Source: Candidatus Limnocylindria bacterium (GTDB lineage Bacteria; Chloroflexota; Limnocylindria; P2-11E). Taken from it: a stretch of 63,748 nt of DNA. Position 1 is the first letter of the stretch, and each line of letters begins with the position of its first letter. The notes beneath the pieces were generated by a model. That model worked only from the letters and a program-made list of their open reading frames with translations. It was not told where the DNA came from and ran no database searches. Shown here one piece after another: positions 34,051-42,816 of this stretch. Location: positions 1-63,748 of the forward strand of contig DATDEH010000056.1 in assembly GCA_036523395.1 (NCBI GenBank). Reading direction: 5' to 3'. The translations under genes and the position numbers were made by a program.

Positions 34051-35006
34051 TTCTTCTCGTACCGATCGTACGCCCGGACGATCCGCGCGACGAGCTCGTG
34101 GCGAACGACGTCACGCTCGTTGAAGTCAACAAAGGCGATGCCTTCGACGTCCTTGAGGATCTCGCGTGCTACGACCAGTCCGGAACGCTGGTCCTTTTCC
34201 AAATCCACCTGAGTGACGTCGCCGTTCACGACCGCCTGCGCGCCGTACCCGAGACGCGTGAGGAACATCTTCATCTGTGCGGGCGTCGCGTTCTGTGCCT
34301 CATCCAAGATGATGAACGCTTCGTTCAGGCTTCTTCCGCGCATGAAGGCCAGCGGCGCGACCTCGATCTCGCCGCGCTCCATCGCGCGCGTGAATCGCTC
34401 GGGTGGCATCAGCTCGTAGAGCGCGTCGTACAGCGGGCGGAGATACGGATCGATCTTCTCCGTGAGATCACCCGGAAGGAATCCGAGCCGTTCTCCCGCC
34501 TCCACCGCTGGCCGCGTGAGGATGAGCCGCGCGACCTTCCGATCGCGCAGCGCCGCGACGCCGAGCGCAACGGCCAAATATGACTTTCCCGTGCCGGCCG
34601 GACCTGTCGCGAAGACGAGATCGTGACTGCGGATCGCCTCCACGTAACTCCGCTGGTTCGGCGACTGCGGTGTGATGCGCTTGCCGCGCACCGTCGTCGC
34701 GACCACGTCGCGCATCAGCTCGGGCGTGCTGATAGGCGCGTCCTTCGCGTCGCCGATGAGCCGCTCCAGCGCGGGCTTGCGCAGATTCTCGTCGCGATCG
34801 GAGATCGTCCGCATCGCGCTCACGAGCTCGCCGACACGCGCGACGTTCCCCGGGTCGCCCATGATGCGCAGCTCCGCACCGCGCGACACGATCTTCACGC
34901 CGAACTCGCGCTCGATGCGGTCGATATTCGCGTCGTTGTTCCCGGTGACGAACATCATCTCGGCGGGGTCGGGGATCAGGATGGTGATCTGCGCGGGGGC
35001 ACTCAC
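34047..35006 (-). CDS. phoH: PhoH-family P-loop ATPase
   Basis: A 319-aa protein with an N-terminal KH-like segment (NDANIDRIEREFGVKIVSRG) and an AAA-type PhoH domain: Walker A ATGPAGTGKSYLA, RPAVEAGERLGFLPGDL and Walker B EAFIILDEAQNATPAQ. PhoH/YbeZ proteins partner YbeY in RNA metabolism. It overlaps pgpH by ATGA and its start overlaps the yqeY stop. Despite the name, it is not necessarily phosphate-regulated, and no PHO box is seen here. Confidence 0.94.
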   Translation of the reverse strand: MSAPAQITILIPDPAEMMFVTGNNDANIDRIEREFGVKIVSRGAELRIMGDPGNVARVGELVSAMRTISDRDENLRKPALERLIGDAKDAPISTPELMRDVVATTVRGKRITPQSPNQRSYVEAIRSHDLVFATGPAGTGKSYLAVALGVAALRDRKVARLILTRPAVEAGERLGFLPGDLTEKIDPYLRPLYDALYELMPPERFTRAMERGEIEVAPLAFMRGRSLNEAFIILDEAQNATPAQMKMFLTRLGYGAQAVVNGDVTQVDLEKDQRSGLVVAREILKDVEGIAFVDFNERDVVRHELVARIVRAYDRYEKK

Positions 35007-35533
35007 GAAGCAGCCTTCTCTTTCAGCATCGCGCCGACGAGACCCGCGACCTTCTTGCCGTCGGCGCGGTCCTTCGTCTCCGCAAGCACCTTCGGCATGA
35101 CCTTTCCCATGTCGCGCGGACCGGCGGCACCCGTCTCGGCGACGACGCGCTCGACGATCGCGCGCAGGTCGGCATCCGACATCTGCGTGGGCAGGTAGCC
35201 CTGGATGATCGCGAGCTCCTGCTCTTCCTTTGCGGCGAGCTGCGGCCGGTCGCCCTTGCGGAACGCGTCGATCGAGTCGCGGCGCATCTTCGCCTGCTTC
35301 TGAAGGACGTCGAGCACCGCGACGTCGTCGAGGTCGGCTGGGCGGTGCTCGGCGACGTACGCCAGCCGCGACGCCTCGTCCTTGCCCTCAGCGGAGAGGC
35401 GCTCGATCGTTGCCTGGAGACGGTCGACGCCCTCGCGCTGGATGGCGGCCAGCACGAAGCGCAGCGTGTCACGGCGGGACGTGTCGCCCGACTTCATGGC
35501 GGCCCGAAGATCGCTCTCGAGCCTCTGTTTCAG
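35003..35533 (-). CDS. yqeY: GatB/YqeY-domain protein, start uncertain (CTG 35533 or ATG 35497)
   Basis: YqeY proteins are helical and resemble the GatB tail, with a proposed tRNA/amidotransferase-related role. The family's first helix is seen as LKQRLESDLRAAMKSGDTSR, followed by EEQELAIIQGYLPTQMSDAD and GPRDMGKVMPKVL. The first helix begins at a CTG codon at 35533; the next ATG (35497) would delete it, and upstream frames run into rpsU. A CTG start is therefore my preferred reading, giving 176 aa. It lies 28 nt after rpsU. Confidence 0.82.
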   Translation of the reverse strand: MKQRLESDLRAAMKSGDTSRRDTLRFVLAAIQREGVDRLQATIERLSAEGKDEASRLAYVAEHRPADLDDVAVLDVLQKQAKMRRDSIDAFRKGDRPQLAAKEEQELAIIQGYLPTQMSDADLRAIVERVVAETGAAGPRDMGKVMPKVLAETKDRADGKKVAGLVGAMLKEKAAS

Positions 35534-35561
35534 AGGGGACGCGACGGCGGGGCTCCCCGAA

Positions 35562-35729
35562 CTAGCGCTTGCGCCGCTTGGCTTCCTTGCGCTTGCGACG
35601 GGCGGCGGGGCGCTCGTAGAACTCACGGCGGCGGGCTTCGGCGAGGATCCCGGCTTGCTGGATCTTCTTGTTGAATCGGCGAAGGGCGGCCTCGAACGAC
35701 TCGCCATCGCCAACGATCACTTCAGACAA
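35562..35729 (-). CDS. rpsU: 30S ribosomal protein bS21
   Basis: A 55-aa protein, [18 protein letters not shown] at the N-terminus and then a strongly basic tail ([17 protein letters not shown]), typical of bS21. I start it at TTG 35729 so the residue pattern xxVIVxxGESFExALRRF is complete; GTG 35720 is an alternative. An AAGGA lies just upstream. It is the first gene of the rpsU-yqeY-phoH-pgpH-ybeY-hydrolase run. Confidence 0.9.
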   Translation of the reverse strand: MSEVIVGDGESFEAALRRFNKKIQQAGILAEARRREFYERPAARRKRKEAKRRKR

Positions 35730-35862
35730 CGGTCCTTGGATCACCCGCCCTTCGGTCTTATCAGACTGGTCGCCAGAGACAGAATGCCGGCCCCCCACAG
35801 AGGCCGACGGGCACCATGATACCCGTGCAGGGGCGTCGCAGGCACGATACAAATACGCGCTT

Positions 35863-36198
35863 TTAACCAGGCGGCCAGGCGAACTCGCGACCCCCAAGGA
35901 CGTGGAGGTGGAGGTGCGGGACCGTCTGGCCGGCGTGATCGCCGTTGTTGACGACCAGGCGGAAGTTCTCGGCGACCCCTCCCAGCCGAGCGACGCGCCG
36001 GACTGCCTGGAGCAATTGGCCGCCAAGGACCTCGTCCTCGAGCCCGGAGAGCTTCTCCACATGCTTCCTGGGGACGACAAGAACGTGGAACGGGGCGCGC
36101 GGAAAGACGTCATTGATGGCCATGACGTCGTCGTCCTCGTAGACGATGGTCGCCGGGATCTTCCCAGCCACGATGCGGCAGAACAGGCAGTCGTCCAC
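35863..36198 (-). CDS. HIT-family nucleotide hydrolase/transferase
   Basis: A 111-aa HINT-branch protein: [20 protein letters not shown] at the N-terminus, [19 protein letters not shown], and the histidine triad HLHLHVLGG with the catalytic histidine. Members hydrolyse nucleoside phosphoramidates or AMP-lysine-like bonds. It lies 133 nt upstream of rpsU on the same strand and 20 bp from the divergent plsY-like gene. Confidence 0.93.
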   Translation of the reverse strand: MDDCLFCRIVAGKIPATIVYEDDDVMAINDVFPRAPFHVLVVPRKHVEKLSGLEDEVLGGQLLQAVRRVARLGGVAENFRLVVNNGDHAGQTVPHLHLHVLGGREFAWPPG

Positions 36199-36218
36199 GC
36201 AGCCAAGAGAATACCGAC

Positions 36219-36884
36219 GTGCACCTAGCCGCCGTCATCGTCACCTACCTCCTGTCTTCCATCTCCTTTCCGTATTGGATCGCACGCGCGAAGGGCGTCG
36301 ACCTGCGGGCGGTCGGAGAGCGCAAGCTCGGCGGTGGGAATCTGGCGAAGACCGTCGGCCTTGCGCAGGGCATCCTCGGCGGGACGCTCGACGGCGCGAA
36401 GGGTTTCCTCGCCGTGCTCATCTCCCGCGCACTCGAGTTCCCCGTCGAGGTGCAGCTCGCGTGCGGCGTCGCCGCGCTCGTCGGTCAGATGTGGCCGGTG
36501 TTCCACCAGTTCGATGGCGGCCGAGCGAACGCGACCGGATGGGGTTTCGCCCTCGCAGCCGATCCCATCGCCGCGCTGATCATGGGTGTGCCGCTCTACT
36601 TCGGCTTGCTCAGCGTCCGAGTGGTCCACCCGCGGCCGACTCGGTTGCTCCCTCTCGCGAGCATCCTGTCGTTCGCGATCTTTCCGGCCGTCATCTGGGA
36701 GCAGGAGGGCACCACGCCGACGGTCGTCGCGGGCCTCATCGTCCTCGGCCTCATCCTGTTGCGCCGGATCACCGCCGGTCTCCGAAGGGACCTCGACACC
36801 GGCGCGCCGGCCGCGCGCGTCCTCGCCAACCGGGCGCTGTACGACCGTAGCGAGCTCCAGGAGCGTGGAGTGGTGGCGATCTAG
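36219..36884 (+). CDS. PlsY-like (glycerol-3-phosphate acyltransferase family) membrane protein with altered motifs
   Basis: A 221-aa protein with GTG start and five to seven helices. The family outline is clear: [38 protein letters not shown] and [20 protein letters not shown]. In PlsY the matching motifs are GSGNxGATN and GHxxPvFxxFxGGKGVAT, so the serine, histidine and phosphate-binding lysine are changed here (to Gly, Gln and Arg). The third motif (HRxNxxRLxxGxE) is reduced to [11 protein letters not shown]. It may be a divergent acyltransferase or a paralogue with another substrate. A hairpin follows the stop. Confidence 0.78.
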   Translation: MHLAAVIVTYLLSSISFPYWIARAKGVDLRAVGERKLGGGNLAKTVGLAQGILGGTLDGAKGFLAVLISRALEFPVEVQLACGVAALVGQMWPVFHQFDGGRANATGWGFALAADPIAALIMGVPLYFGLLSVRVVHPRPTRLLPLASILSFAIFPAVIWEQEGTTPTVVAGLIVLGLILLRRITAGLRRDLDTGAPAARVLANRALYDRSELQERGVVAI

Positions 36885-36932
36885 AGCACTCCGCGCGAGC
36901 CCTTCGGCGACGCGCGGCATCCGGCGTGCTCT
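36883..36932 (+). terminator. two-tier stem-loop after the plsY-like gene
   Basis: AGAGCAC (36883-36889) pairs with GTGCTCT (36926-36932), enclosing CCGCGCG (36891-36897) with CGCGCGG (36911-36917). It overlaps the stop codon. No T-run follows; it is probably a transcription end or RNA-stability structure. Confidence 0.5.
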
Positions 36933-37091
36933 GCCGCACGGTGTGCCGCCGTTGGATGGTTTCTACCCGCGGGTGTCGCTGGCGGCGTTCCTGTCAGGCG
37001 GCTGCTTCGGCTGCTACGCGGCGTGGCGTGGAAACGCCCAGCGTCGCACTCAAATACGGGCGCTGCCATCGAAGTGGAGCGAGGTGGACGG

Positions 37092-37271
37092 TTGGGCAGC
37101 CTAGTGCTCTTCCCGCGGAGCCCCGCTCGGCGGAACGACGGGCAGCGGCGCGAGCCGACCGAGGGTCCGGCGCGCAAGCTGTCCGAGGCTTCGTTCGTGA
37201 TGTGGCTCGATGCGAAACGATCGCACGAGGGCGACGACGATGATGGCGGCGGCGGAGGTCGCGCCGCTTAG
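37092..37271 (+). CDS. small hypothetical protein, tentative
   Basis: A 59-aa ORF starting at TTG 37092 with GAGGTGG nine nt upstream. It opens GSLVLFPRSPARRNDGQRRE, has a helical middle (KLSEASFVMWLDAKRSHEG) and ends in an Asp/Gly-rich tail. Its last 4 nt overlap the convergent rsmE stop. No family is recognised. Longer versions from 37023 or 36926 look non-coding at the N-terminus. The stretch 36933-37091 holds nothing I can assign. Confidence 0.35.
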   Translation: MGSLVLFPRSPARRNDGQRREPTEGPARKLSEASFVMWLDAKRSHEGDDDDGGGGGRAA

Positions 37272-37975
37272 CTGAAGCGATCCATCGCGACCGCGACCGC
37301 CGCGATCGCTGCCGTCTCGCTCCGGAGATTCCGACCGCCCAGAGACACCGTGATGGCGCCGTGCTGCCGCGCGAGCGCGATCTCGTCGTCGGCGATCCCC
37401 CCCTCGGGTCCGATCACGAGCGATAGCTCACGCGCACTCTGTGGCACTGCGTCGCGCAGACGCGCGCGCCGCTCGCTCTCCCACGCGACGAGGACGGGCG
37501 CCGGAAGAGCACCGAACAGCTGTGTCCATGAGAGAGCCGCATCGACCTGTGGGATGCGCCCGCGCCGCGCCGTCTCGGCCGCTTCGCGCGCGATGCGCTC
37601 CCAGCGAGAGCGTTTCGCCTCGCTAAGGCTACGTACCACGGAACGGGCGCTGGTGAACGGAACGATCCGCGAAACACCGAGTTGCGTCACGGCCTCCACG
37701 ACCTCCTCGTCGTGATCGCCCCGCAGCACCGGTAGCGCGAGCGTGAGCGCGACGGTCGGCTCCCCTGGCGTGAAGCCGCGTTCGCGAACGACCGCGGTCA
37801 CGGACGTCGGCCGCACGGTCTCCAGAGTGACGACGGCCTCGGCGCCGTCGGCCACGAGCGCGACCTCGTCGCCAGCGCGCAGGCGCAGGACAGTCGCGAT
37901 CTGCCGCGCCTGCGCGCCGGTGAGCGTCACGCGGTCCGCGCGCAGCGTCTCGGCACCGACAAAGAAGCGGTGCAC
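37268..37975 (-). CDS. rsmE: 16S rRNA (uracil(1498)-N3)-methyltransferase
   Basis: A 235-aa SPOUT methyltransferase. It has MHRFFVGAETL at the N-terminus, TQLGVSRIVPFTSARSVV, then the knot motifs VIGPEGGIADDEI and VSLGGRNLRSETAAIAAVA. RsmE methylates U1498 of 16S rRNA. It starts at GTG 37975, sharing one base with the prmA stop, and forms a dnaJ-prmA-rsmE operon. Confidence 0.95.
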   Translation of the reverse strand: MHRFFVGAETLRADRVTLTGAQARQIATVLRLRAGDEVALVADGAEAVVTLETVRPTSVTAVVRERGFTPGEPTVALTLALPVLRGDHDEEVVEAVTQLGVSRIVPFTSARSVVRSLSEAKRSRWERIAREAAETARRGRIPQVDAALSWTQLFGALPAPVLVAWESERRARLRDAVPQSARELSLVIGPEGGIADDEIALARQHGAITVSLGGRNLRSETAAIAAVAVAMDRFS

Positions 37976-38844
37976 TAGCGACGCAGCGCGAGCGCGACCC
38001 AGTCGTCGCGCTCGTTGCGATCGAGGACTTCGAGGCGCACGTGCGAGAACGCCTCGCGCGTCGCGGCCTCCGACGGCGCGCTGATGCCGGCGAGAAGGAG
38101 CGTGCCGCCACTCGTGAGTCGCGCCGCGAGGTGCGGCGCGATGCGCTGAAGCACCGGCGCGACGATGTTCGCGATGACGACCTCGAAACGACCAGGCACG
38201 TCTGCGGCGCTTCCGACCCCGACCGGGATCGCGATGCCGTTGCCGACCGCGTTCTCACGCGCCGCGTCCACCGCGAGCGTGTCCGTATCGACGGCGACGA
38301 CGGGAGACGCGCCGCGCTTCGCCGCGGCGATCGCGAGGATCCCCGAGCCGGTACCGACATCGAGAACGCTCTTGCCCTCGAGTGCCAACGTGGAAAGCGC
38401 TTCGAGGCACTGCTGCGTCGTCGGATGCAGACCAGTGCCGAACGCCATTCCGGGATCGAGGACGAGCTCGACCGCGTCACCAGAGGCCTCGGACCACGTC
38501 GGCCGGACGACGAAGGCACCGATGCGGATCGGCACGAACTCCGCCTTCCAGCTCTCGAGCCAGTCATTGTCGTCGACGAGCCGCGCGGTGAGCTCGCCGA
38601 TCGGGCCGAGGCCGAACGCCTGAAGGTGGCCGAGCGCGTCACGCACGTCCGACACCTTCGCGAAAACGTCGGCGTCCTCGATGAGGTACGCCTTCACCGT
38701 GTGGTCGGCGCCGCGTCCCCGCTCGAGCGGGACTTCGACCGCGATGCCGTTGTACCCGACGCGCGACAGGATCTCGCTCACCGCTTCGACGGCTTCGGCG
38801 TGCGCGGGAACGGCGATCTCGAGCCAGCGGATCGGCGGCGTCAT
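37975..38844 (-). CDS. prmA: ribosomal protein L11 methyltransferase
   Basis: A 289-aa class I methyltransferase with an N-terminal substrate-binding domain and the PrmA signatures [20 protein letters not shown] and [20 protein letters not shown], then [12 protein letters not shown]. It methylates ribosomal protein uL11. It overlaps dnaJ by ATGA upstream. Confidence 0.95.
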   Translation of the reverse strand: MTPPIRWLEIAVPAHAEAVEAVSEILSRVGYNGIAVEVPLERGRGADHTVKAYLIEDADVFAKVSDVRDALGHLQAFGLGPIGELTARLVDDNDWLESWKAEFVPIRIGAFVVRPTWSEASGDAVELVLDPGMAFGTGLHPTTQQCLEALSTLALEGKSVLDVGTGSGILAIAAAKRGASPVVAVDTDTLAVDAARENAVGNGIAIPVGVGSAADVPGRFEVVIANIVAPVLQRIAPHLAARLTSGGTLLLAGISAPSEAATREAFSHVRLEVLDRNERDDWVALALRR

Positions 38845-39956
38845 TCGCCGCCGATGGCGTCCTTGATGCGGTCGAAGACGTTGCGTGCGTCGCCCTCGTC
38901 GTGCTGCTCGGGCGCGCCCTCGATCTCATGCAGCTGGCGGTAGAGCGCCTTCTGCTCTTTCGTCAGCGTGCGCGGGATCGCGACATCGAGGTACACGAGC
39001 TGGTCGCCACGGCCCGATGAGCCGAGATGCGGCACGCCCTTCGCGCGCAGACGGACCATCTGCCCGTGTTGAGCGCCGCTCGGCACCTTCACGGCCGCGG
39101 TCGCGCCTTCGATCGTCGGGACCTCGAGGTCTGCCCCGAGCGCGGCCTGCGCCGGTGAGATCCGGAGCACGTGCACGAGGTCGTCGCCCTCGCGACGGAA
39201 GAACGCGTGCTCGCGAAGCCGGATGAGCACGTAGAGATCTCCTGAGGGTCCGCCGCGCAGGCCGGCCTCGCCTTCGCCGGCGACGCGCAGCTGCTGCCCG
39301 TCGTCGATCCCCGCGGGGATGTCGAGGGGAAGCTCGTGGTCACGGCGCTCGCGACCCTCACCGCGGCAGCGCGTGCAGAGCGCGTCGACCGTCTTGCCCG
39401 AGCCGCCGCAGCGCGGGCAGGTCGACACGTTCACGAAGCGACCGAAGACCGATTGCTGCACCTGCCGGACCTCGCCACGCCCGTTGCAGGTGGCGCAGGT
39501 CGAGATCTTCGAGCCGGGCTCAGCGCCGCTGCCCTCGCAGCGCTCGCAGGTCTCGAGGCGCGGGACGCGGATCGTGCGCGCGCCGCCCTTCACGGCGTCG
39601 ATGAGCTCTATCTCGATCTCCATGCGCAGATCGGCGCCGCGCATCGGTCCGCGCGGCTCGCGCCGGCGGAAGTCGCTGCCGAAGAACGTCTCGAAGAGAT
39701 CGCCGATGCCGAAGTCGCCCAGACCCTGGCCGTTCCCGAACATGTCGTAACGCTGGCGCCGCTCAGCGTCGGAGAGCACCTCGTACGCCTCGGTGATCGC
39801 CTTGAAGCGCTCGCCGCCGTCGGACGTCTGGCTCGTGTCAGGGTGGTGCTGGCGCGCGAGCTTCCGGTACGCGCTGCGGATCTCATCCGTCGTCGCGGTG
39901 CGCGGCACGCCGAGGAGCTCGTAGTAGTCGATGCGCGTCCCAGCCATCACTGTCAT
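38841..39956 (-). CDS. dnaJ: chaperone DnaJ
   Basis: A 371-aa type I DnaJ: J domain ([23 protein letters not shown] in RQHHPDTSQ), short G/F region, four CxxCxGxG-type zinc repeats ([32 protein letters not shown]) and the C-terminal substrate domains. It stimulates DnaK ATPase. The ATG at 39956 or 39947 may be the true start; only 11 bp separate 39956 from the divergent membrane-protein gene. It is about 3.8 kb from the hrcA-grpE-dnaK operon and I see no CIRCE in front of it. Confidence 0.95.
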   Translation of the reverse strand: MTVMAGTRIDYYELLGVPRTATTDEIRSAYRKLARQHHPDTSQTSDGGERFKAITEAYEVLSDAERRQRYDMFGNGQGLGDFGIGDLFETFFGSDFRRREPRGPMRGADLRMEIEIELIDAVKGGARTIRVPRLETCERCEGSGAEPGSKISTCATCNGRGEVRQVQQSVFGRFVNVSTCPRCGGSGKTVDALCTRCRGEGRERRDHELPLDIPAGIDDGQQLRVAGEGEAGLRGGPSGDLYVLIRLREHAFFRREGDDLVHVLRISPAQAALGADLEVPTIEGATAAVKVPSGAQHGQMVRLRAKGVPHLGSSGRGDQLVYLDVAIPRTLTKEQKALYRQLHEIEGAPEQHDEGDARNVFDRIKDAIGGE

Positions 39957-39967
39957 TATCCCGGCTC

Positions 39968-40474
39968 ATGGCTGACCTCTTCCGCTTCATTACACAGTTC
40001 CTGCACGTCTTCGCCGGCATCCTCTGGATCGGCGGCGGCTTCTACACGCTGTTCGTGCAGCTGCCGGCCCTCCTCGCCGCCCCCGCGCCAGCGCGCGGGC
40101 CGGTCATGGCGCAGCTGGCGCCGCGGCAGATCTTCTACATCCTCCGGGTGGCGGAGCTCACGCTCGTGACCGGCGTGCTCAACCTGTTCGCGTCGGGCCG
40201 AGCCCAACAGCTTCAGGACCCCCTCGGGTCACGTTGGAGCATCGTCCTGGGCCTCGGCATCCTCCTGGCCTTCGGGCTGTACATCCTCGTCCGCAGGACC
40301 GTCGTCCCGTGGACGCAGCGGATGTTGACGCTCGGTCCGAAAGCCGCCGCGGGCGACGCGGCCGCCGCGGCCGAAGCGGGCCAGATCATCAAACGCATCC
40401 AGATGATCGGTCGCGTCCAGATCGTCATCGGCACGCTCATCATCCTCGCGATGGTCACCGCGCGCCTCAGCTGA
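39968..40474 (+). CDS. four-helix membrane protein, function unknown
   Basis: A 168-aa protein with about four helices (ITQFLHVFAGILWIGGGFYT, ILRVAELTLVTGVLNLF, WSIVLGLGILLAFGLYILV, MIGRVQIVIGTLIILAMV). The histidine in the first helix and the overall topology recall CopD/DUF2269-like or cytochrome-type membrane proteins, but no firm family is assigned. It is divergent from dnaJ and 3 nt before the dioxygenase gene. Confidence 0.7.
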   Translation: MADLFRFITQFLHVFAGILWIGGGFYTLFVQLPALLAAPAPARGPVMAQLAPRQIFYILRVAELTLVTGVLNLFASGRAQQLQDPLGSRWSIVLGLGILLAFGLYILVRRTVVPWTQRMLTLGPKAAAGDAAAAAEAGQIIKRIQMIGRVQIVIGTLIILAMVTARLS

Positions 40475-40477
40475 CCG

Positions 40478-41311
40478 GTGGCCCTGGTGTTCGCGGCGAT
40501 CGCGCCGCACGGCAGCATGGCGATCGCGGAATGGTGCAAGCCCGAGGAGCGCGCGCTCGCCGCCAAGACGCGCGCCGCGATGGAGGATCTCGGGCGCCGT
40601 TTCGCCGTAGCCTCGCCGGAGGTCACCGTCGTGCTGACGCCGCACAACATCCACGTCGAGCGCGGCATGGCCGTCGTCCTCGCGGGCACGATGGCTGGGA
40701 CGCTCGAGAGCGGCGCGACGCCGATCGCGATGCGCGTCCCGGTGGACCGCGACTTCGCGATCGACATCGCCGTCGCGGTCGGTGAGGCAGGCGTTCCTAT
40801 CGCGGCAGTGAGCTACGGCGCGAACGACACGGCGGCGGCGGTGTTCCCGATGGACTGGGGCACGCAGGTGCCGCTGCACTTCATGGGCGGCCGGGATGAG
40901 CCGCCCAAGCCGATCGTCATGGTCGCGCCGGCGCGCGATCTTCCGTGGGACGCGCACGTGACCGCAGGCCGTGCGATCGCGAAAGCGGCCGAGACATCCG
41001 GCAAGCGCGTCGCGCTCATCGCCTCGTGCGATCACGGACACGCGCATGACCCGAAGGGTCCCTATGGGTTCAGCCCGGCATCCAAAGAGTTCGACGACAA
41101 GGTCGTGGAGCTCGTGAAGAGCGACGCCCTCGGTGAGCTGCTGCGATTCGACAAAGCGTTCGTCGCCGAGGCGAAGGCCGACAGCTTCTGGCAGATGCTG
41201 ATGCTCCACGGCGCGATCGCCGACCGCTGGCACGGCGAGTTCCTTTCGTACGAGGCGCCGACGTATTTCGGCATGCTCTGCGCGGCGTATTTGCCCAGAA
41301 ATCCGGCCTAG
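40478..41311 (+). CDS. class III extradiol dioxygenase (LigB-like) family protein
   Basis: A 277-aa protein starting at GTG 40478. It has the iron-site histidines of the LigB/MEMO fold: IAPHGSM at residue about 8-14, VLTPHNIHVE, then PMDWGTQVPLHFM and the strong C-terminal motif SCDHGHAHDPKGPYGF. LigB enzymes open catechol rings using Fe(II); MEMO-like members are non-catalytic. The substrate is not indicated by the neighbours. It is probably co-transcribed with the preceding membrane protein. Confidence 0.85.
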   Translation: MALVFAAIAPHGSMAIAEWCKPEERALAAKTRAAMEDLGRRFAVASPEVTVVLTPHNIHVERGMAVVLAGTMAGTLESGATPIAMRVPVDRDFAIDIAVAVGEAGVPIAAVSYGANDTAAAVFPMDWGTQVPLHFMGGRDEPPKPIVMVAPARDLPWDAHVTAGRAIAKAAETSGKRVALIASCDHGHAHDPKGPYGFSPASKEFDDKVVELVKSDALGELLRFDKAFVAEAKADSFWQMLMLHGAIADRWHGEFLSYEAPTYFGMLCAAYLPRNPA

Positions 41312-41345
41312 GGAACCTTCCGCCCGGCTCGCCGTCATACCGCCA

Positions 41346-41361
41346 TCCGGCCATGGCCGGA
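41346..41361. promoter_or_regulatory. 16-bp perfect palindrome before the DUF2330 gene
   Basis: TCCGGCCATGGCCGGA is self-complementary over 16 bp and directly precedes the AAGGAGG ribosome-binding site (41361-41367) of the next gene. It could be an operator or an RNA hairpin masking the RBS. Confidence 0.35.
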
Positions 41362-41374
41362 AGGAGGACACGGT

Positions 41375-42421
41375 ATGAGACGGTTCATCGCCGGCGCGGC
41401 AGCACTCGTCGCAGCCTTCGTCGTGAGCACGCAGCCAGCCGCAGCCTGCGCGGGCCTCATCGGCCCCAACGGCGCGGTCAACCTGCTCCGCACCACGACC
41501 TTCGCGGGTTACCACGATGGCATCGAGCACTACGTCACCGCGTTCAAGTTCCAGGGCGGTAGCGGGCAGTTCGGCTCGCTCGTACCGCTTCCGGGTGTTC
41601 CGACGTCGGTCGAAAAGGGCGGCGACTGGACGCTCCAGCGCCTGATCCGCGAGACCGAGCTCGCGAAGCGCTCGCTCTTCGCGCCGACCGCTCTCGCGTC
41701 GGCGGGTGCGCGCGAGGACGCGCAGGTCCTGATGCAGGTGAAGATCGACGCGCTCGACATCAGCGTTCTCAAGGGCGGCGGCGAGGCCGTCGGACGGTGG
41801 GCCACCGAGCACGGCTTCCGTCTTCCCGCTGACGCACCCGAGGTGCTCGACTTCTACGCCGCGCGTAGCCCGATCTTCCTGGCCGCCGTCTTCGACGCCG
41901 ACGCGGCAAAGGCAAAGGGCCAGAACATCGGCGACGGCACGCCGGTCCACATCACGATCCCGACCGCGAATCCCTGGGTCCCGCTGCGGATCCTCGGCAC
42001 CGGCAAGAACGCCAACGATCGCATCACCGCGGATGTCTATCTCCTGACGGATCGCAAGCCTGTGCTGCTCCCCGCGCCGATCGGCAACGGCATGCAGCTC
42101 GAGCACAGCGCGACCGCATCGGCGTCGCTGCTGGACGACCTTCGTTCCGACAAGGGCATGGACTGGGTCCCTGAGATGGGTTGGCTCACCAAGCTCGCCA
42201 TCAACGCGTCGGCGAGCCAGCTGACGTACGACCTCGCGGTCAGCGCGAACGGGACCGTCGCGTCTCGTGTCGCCGCCGGACTCGAGGCTCCTGCGAACCC
42301 GACGACTCCCGCAAGCAACAACTCATCGAGCCAGCCGGTCGCCCTCATGGGCATCGCGATCCTCGGACTCGGCGCGCTCCTTCTCGTCGGCAGGTTCGCC
42401 CCACGGTCGGTCAAGCCGTGA
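41375..42421 (+). CDS. DUF2330-domain secreted, membrane-anchored protein
   Basis: A 348-aa protein with signal peptide (FIAGAAALVAAFVVSTQPAAA), a DUF2330 body beginning CAGLIGPNGAVNLLRTTTF with FGSLVPLPGVPTSVEKGGDW, and a C-terminal anchor helix (VALMGIAILGLGALLLVGRF) followed by basic residues. It has a strong SD (AAGGAGG). DUF2330 has no established function. The protein ends in a GTGA overlap with the cupredoxin gene, suggesting the pair act together outside the membrane. Confidence 0.85.
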   Translation: MRRFIAGAAALVAAFVVSTQPAAACAGLIGPNGAVNLLRTTTFAGYHDGIEHYVTAFKFQGGSGQFGSLVPLPGVPTSVEKGGDWTLQRLIRETELAKRSLFAPTALASAGAREDAQVLMQVKIDALDISVLKGGGEAVGRWATEHGFRLPADAPEVLDFYAARSPIFLAAVFDADAAKAKGQNIGDGTPVHITIPTANPWVPLRILGTGKNANDRITADVYLLTDRKPVLLPAPIGNGMQLEHSATASASLLDDLRSDKGMDWVPEMGWLTKLAINASASQLTYDLAVSANGTVASRVAAGLEAPANPTTPASNNSSSQPVALMGIAILGLGALLLVGRFAPRSVKP

Positions 42422-42816
42422 GGCGCGCCCTGGTGGCGCTCGCGCTCGCCGCATTCGCGGCGAGCGCCTGCGCCACGGCGCAGGCCGCCACGCCGACGCA
42501 GGTCGGCGTCCGGATCCACTACTCGCACTTCGCGCCAGATCGCATCGAGGTGCCAGCCGGAGTGCCGATCACCTTCACGATCGTGAACGACGACCCGATC
42601 GACCACGAGTGGCTCATCGGAGACGCCGCGTTCCACGACCGGCATCGCACCGGCACCGAGCCGGTCCACGGTGACCGTCCCGATGAGGTCTCGCTCCCGC
42701 CGATGTCGACCAAACTGACTACGCTCACCTTCGCGCCCGGCACGTACACGTACATCTGCCACTTCCCTGGGCACGAGGCCTACGGAATGGTCGGAGCGCT
42801 CGTCGCCAGAGGCTAG
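42418..42816 (+). CDS. secreted cupredoxin-like copper protein
   Basis: A 132-aa protein. After a signal peptide (LVALALAAFAASACATAQAA) comes a cupredoxin sandwich with candidate copper ligands: His in NDDPIDHEW and Cys, His and Met in the C-terminal loop TYICHFPGHEAYGM. The fold suits electron transfer or copper binding outside the membrane. The GTG start overlaps the DUF2330 stop by 4 nt. Its 3' end overlaps the convergent gene by 4 nt. Confidence 0.85.
   Translation: MRRALVALALAAFAASACATAQAATPTQVGVRIHYSHFAPDRIEVPAGVPITFTIVNDDPIDHEWLIGDAAFHDRHRTGTEPVHGDRPDEVSLPPMSTKLTTLTFAPGTYTYICHFPGHEAYGMVGALVARG

Noticed and set aside
35730-35862. Possible tRNA or small RNA between HIT and rpsU
   Set aside because: No cloverleaf or strong hairpin could be drawn; probably an ordinary upstream region of rpsU.
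40229-42106. 625-aa minus-strand frame
   Set aside because: Antisense to LigB-like and DUF2330 genes; Arg/Asp/His-rich shadow.
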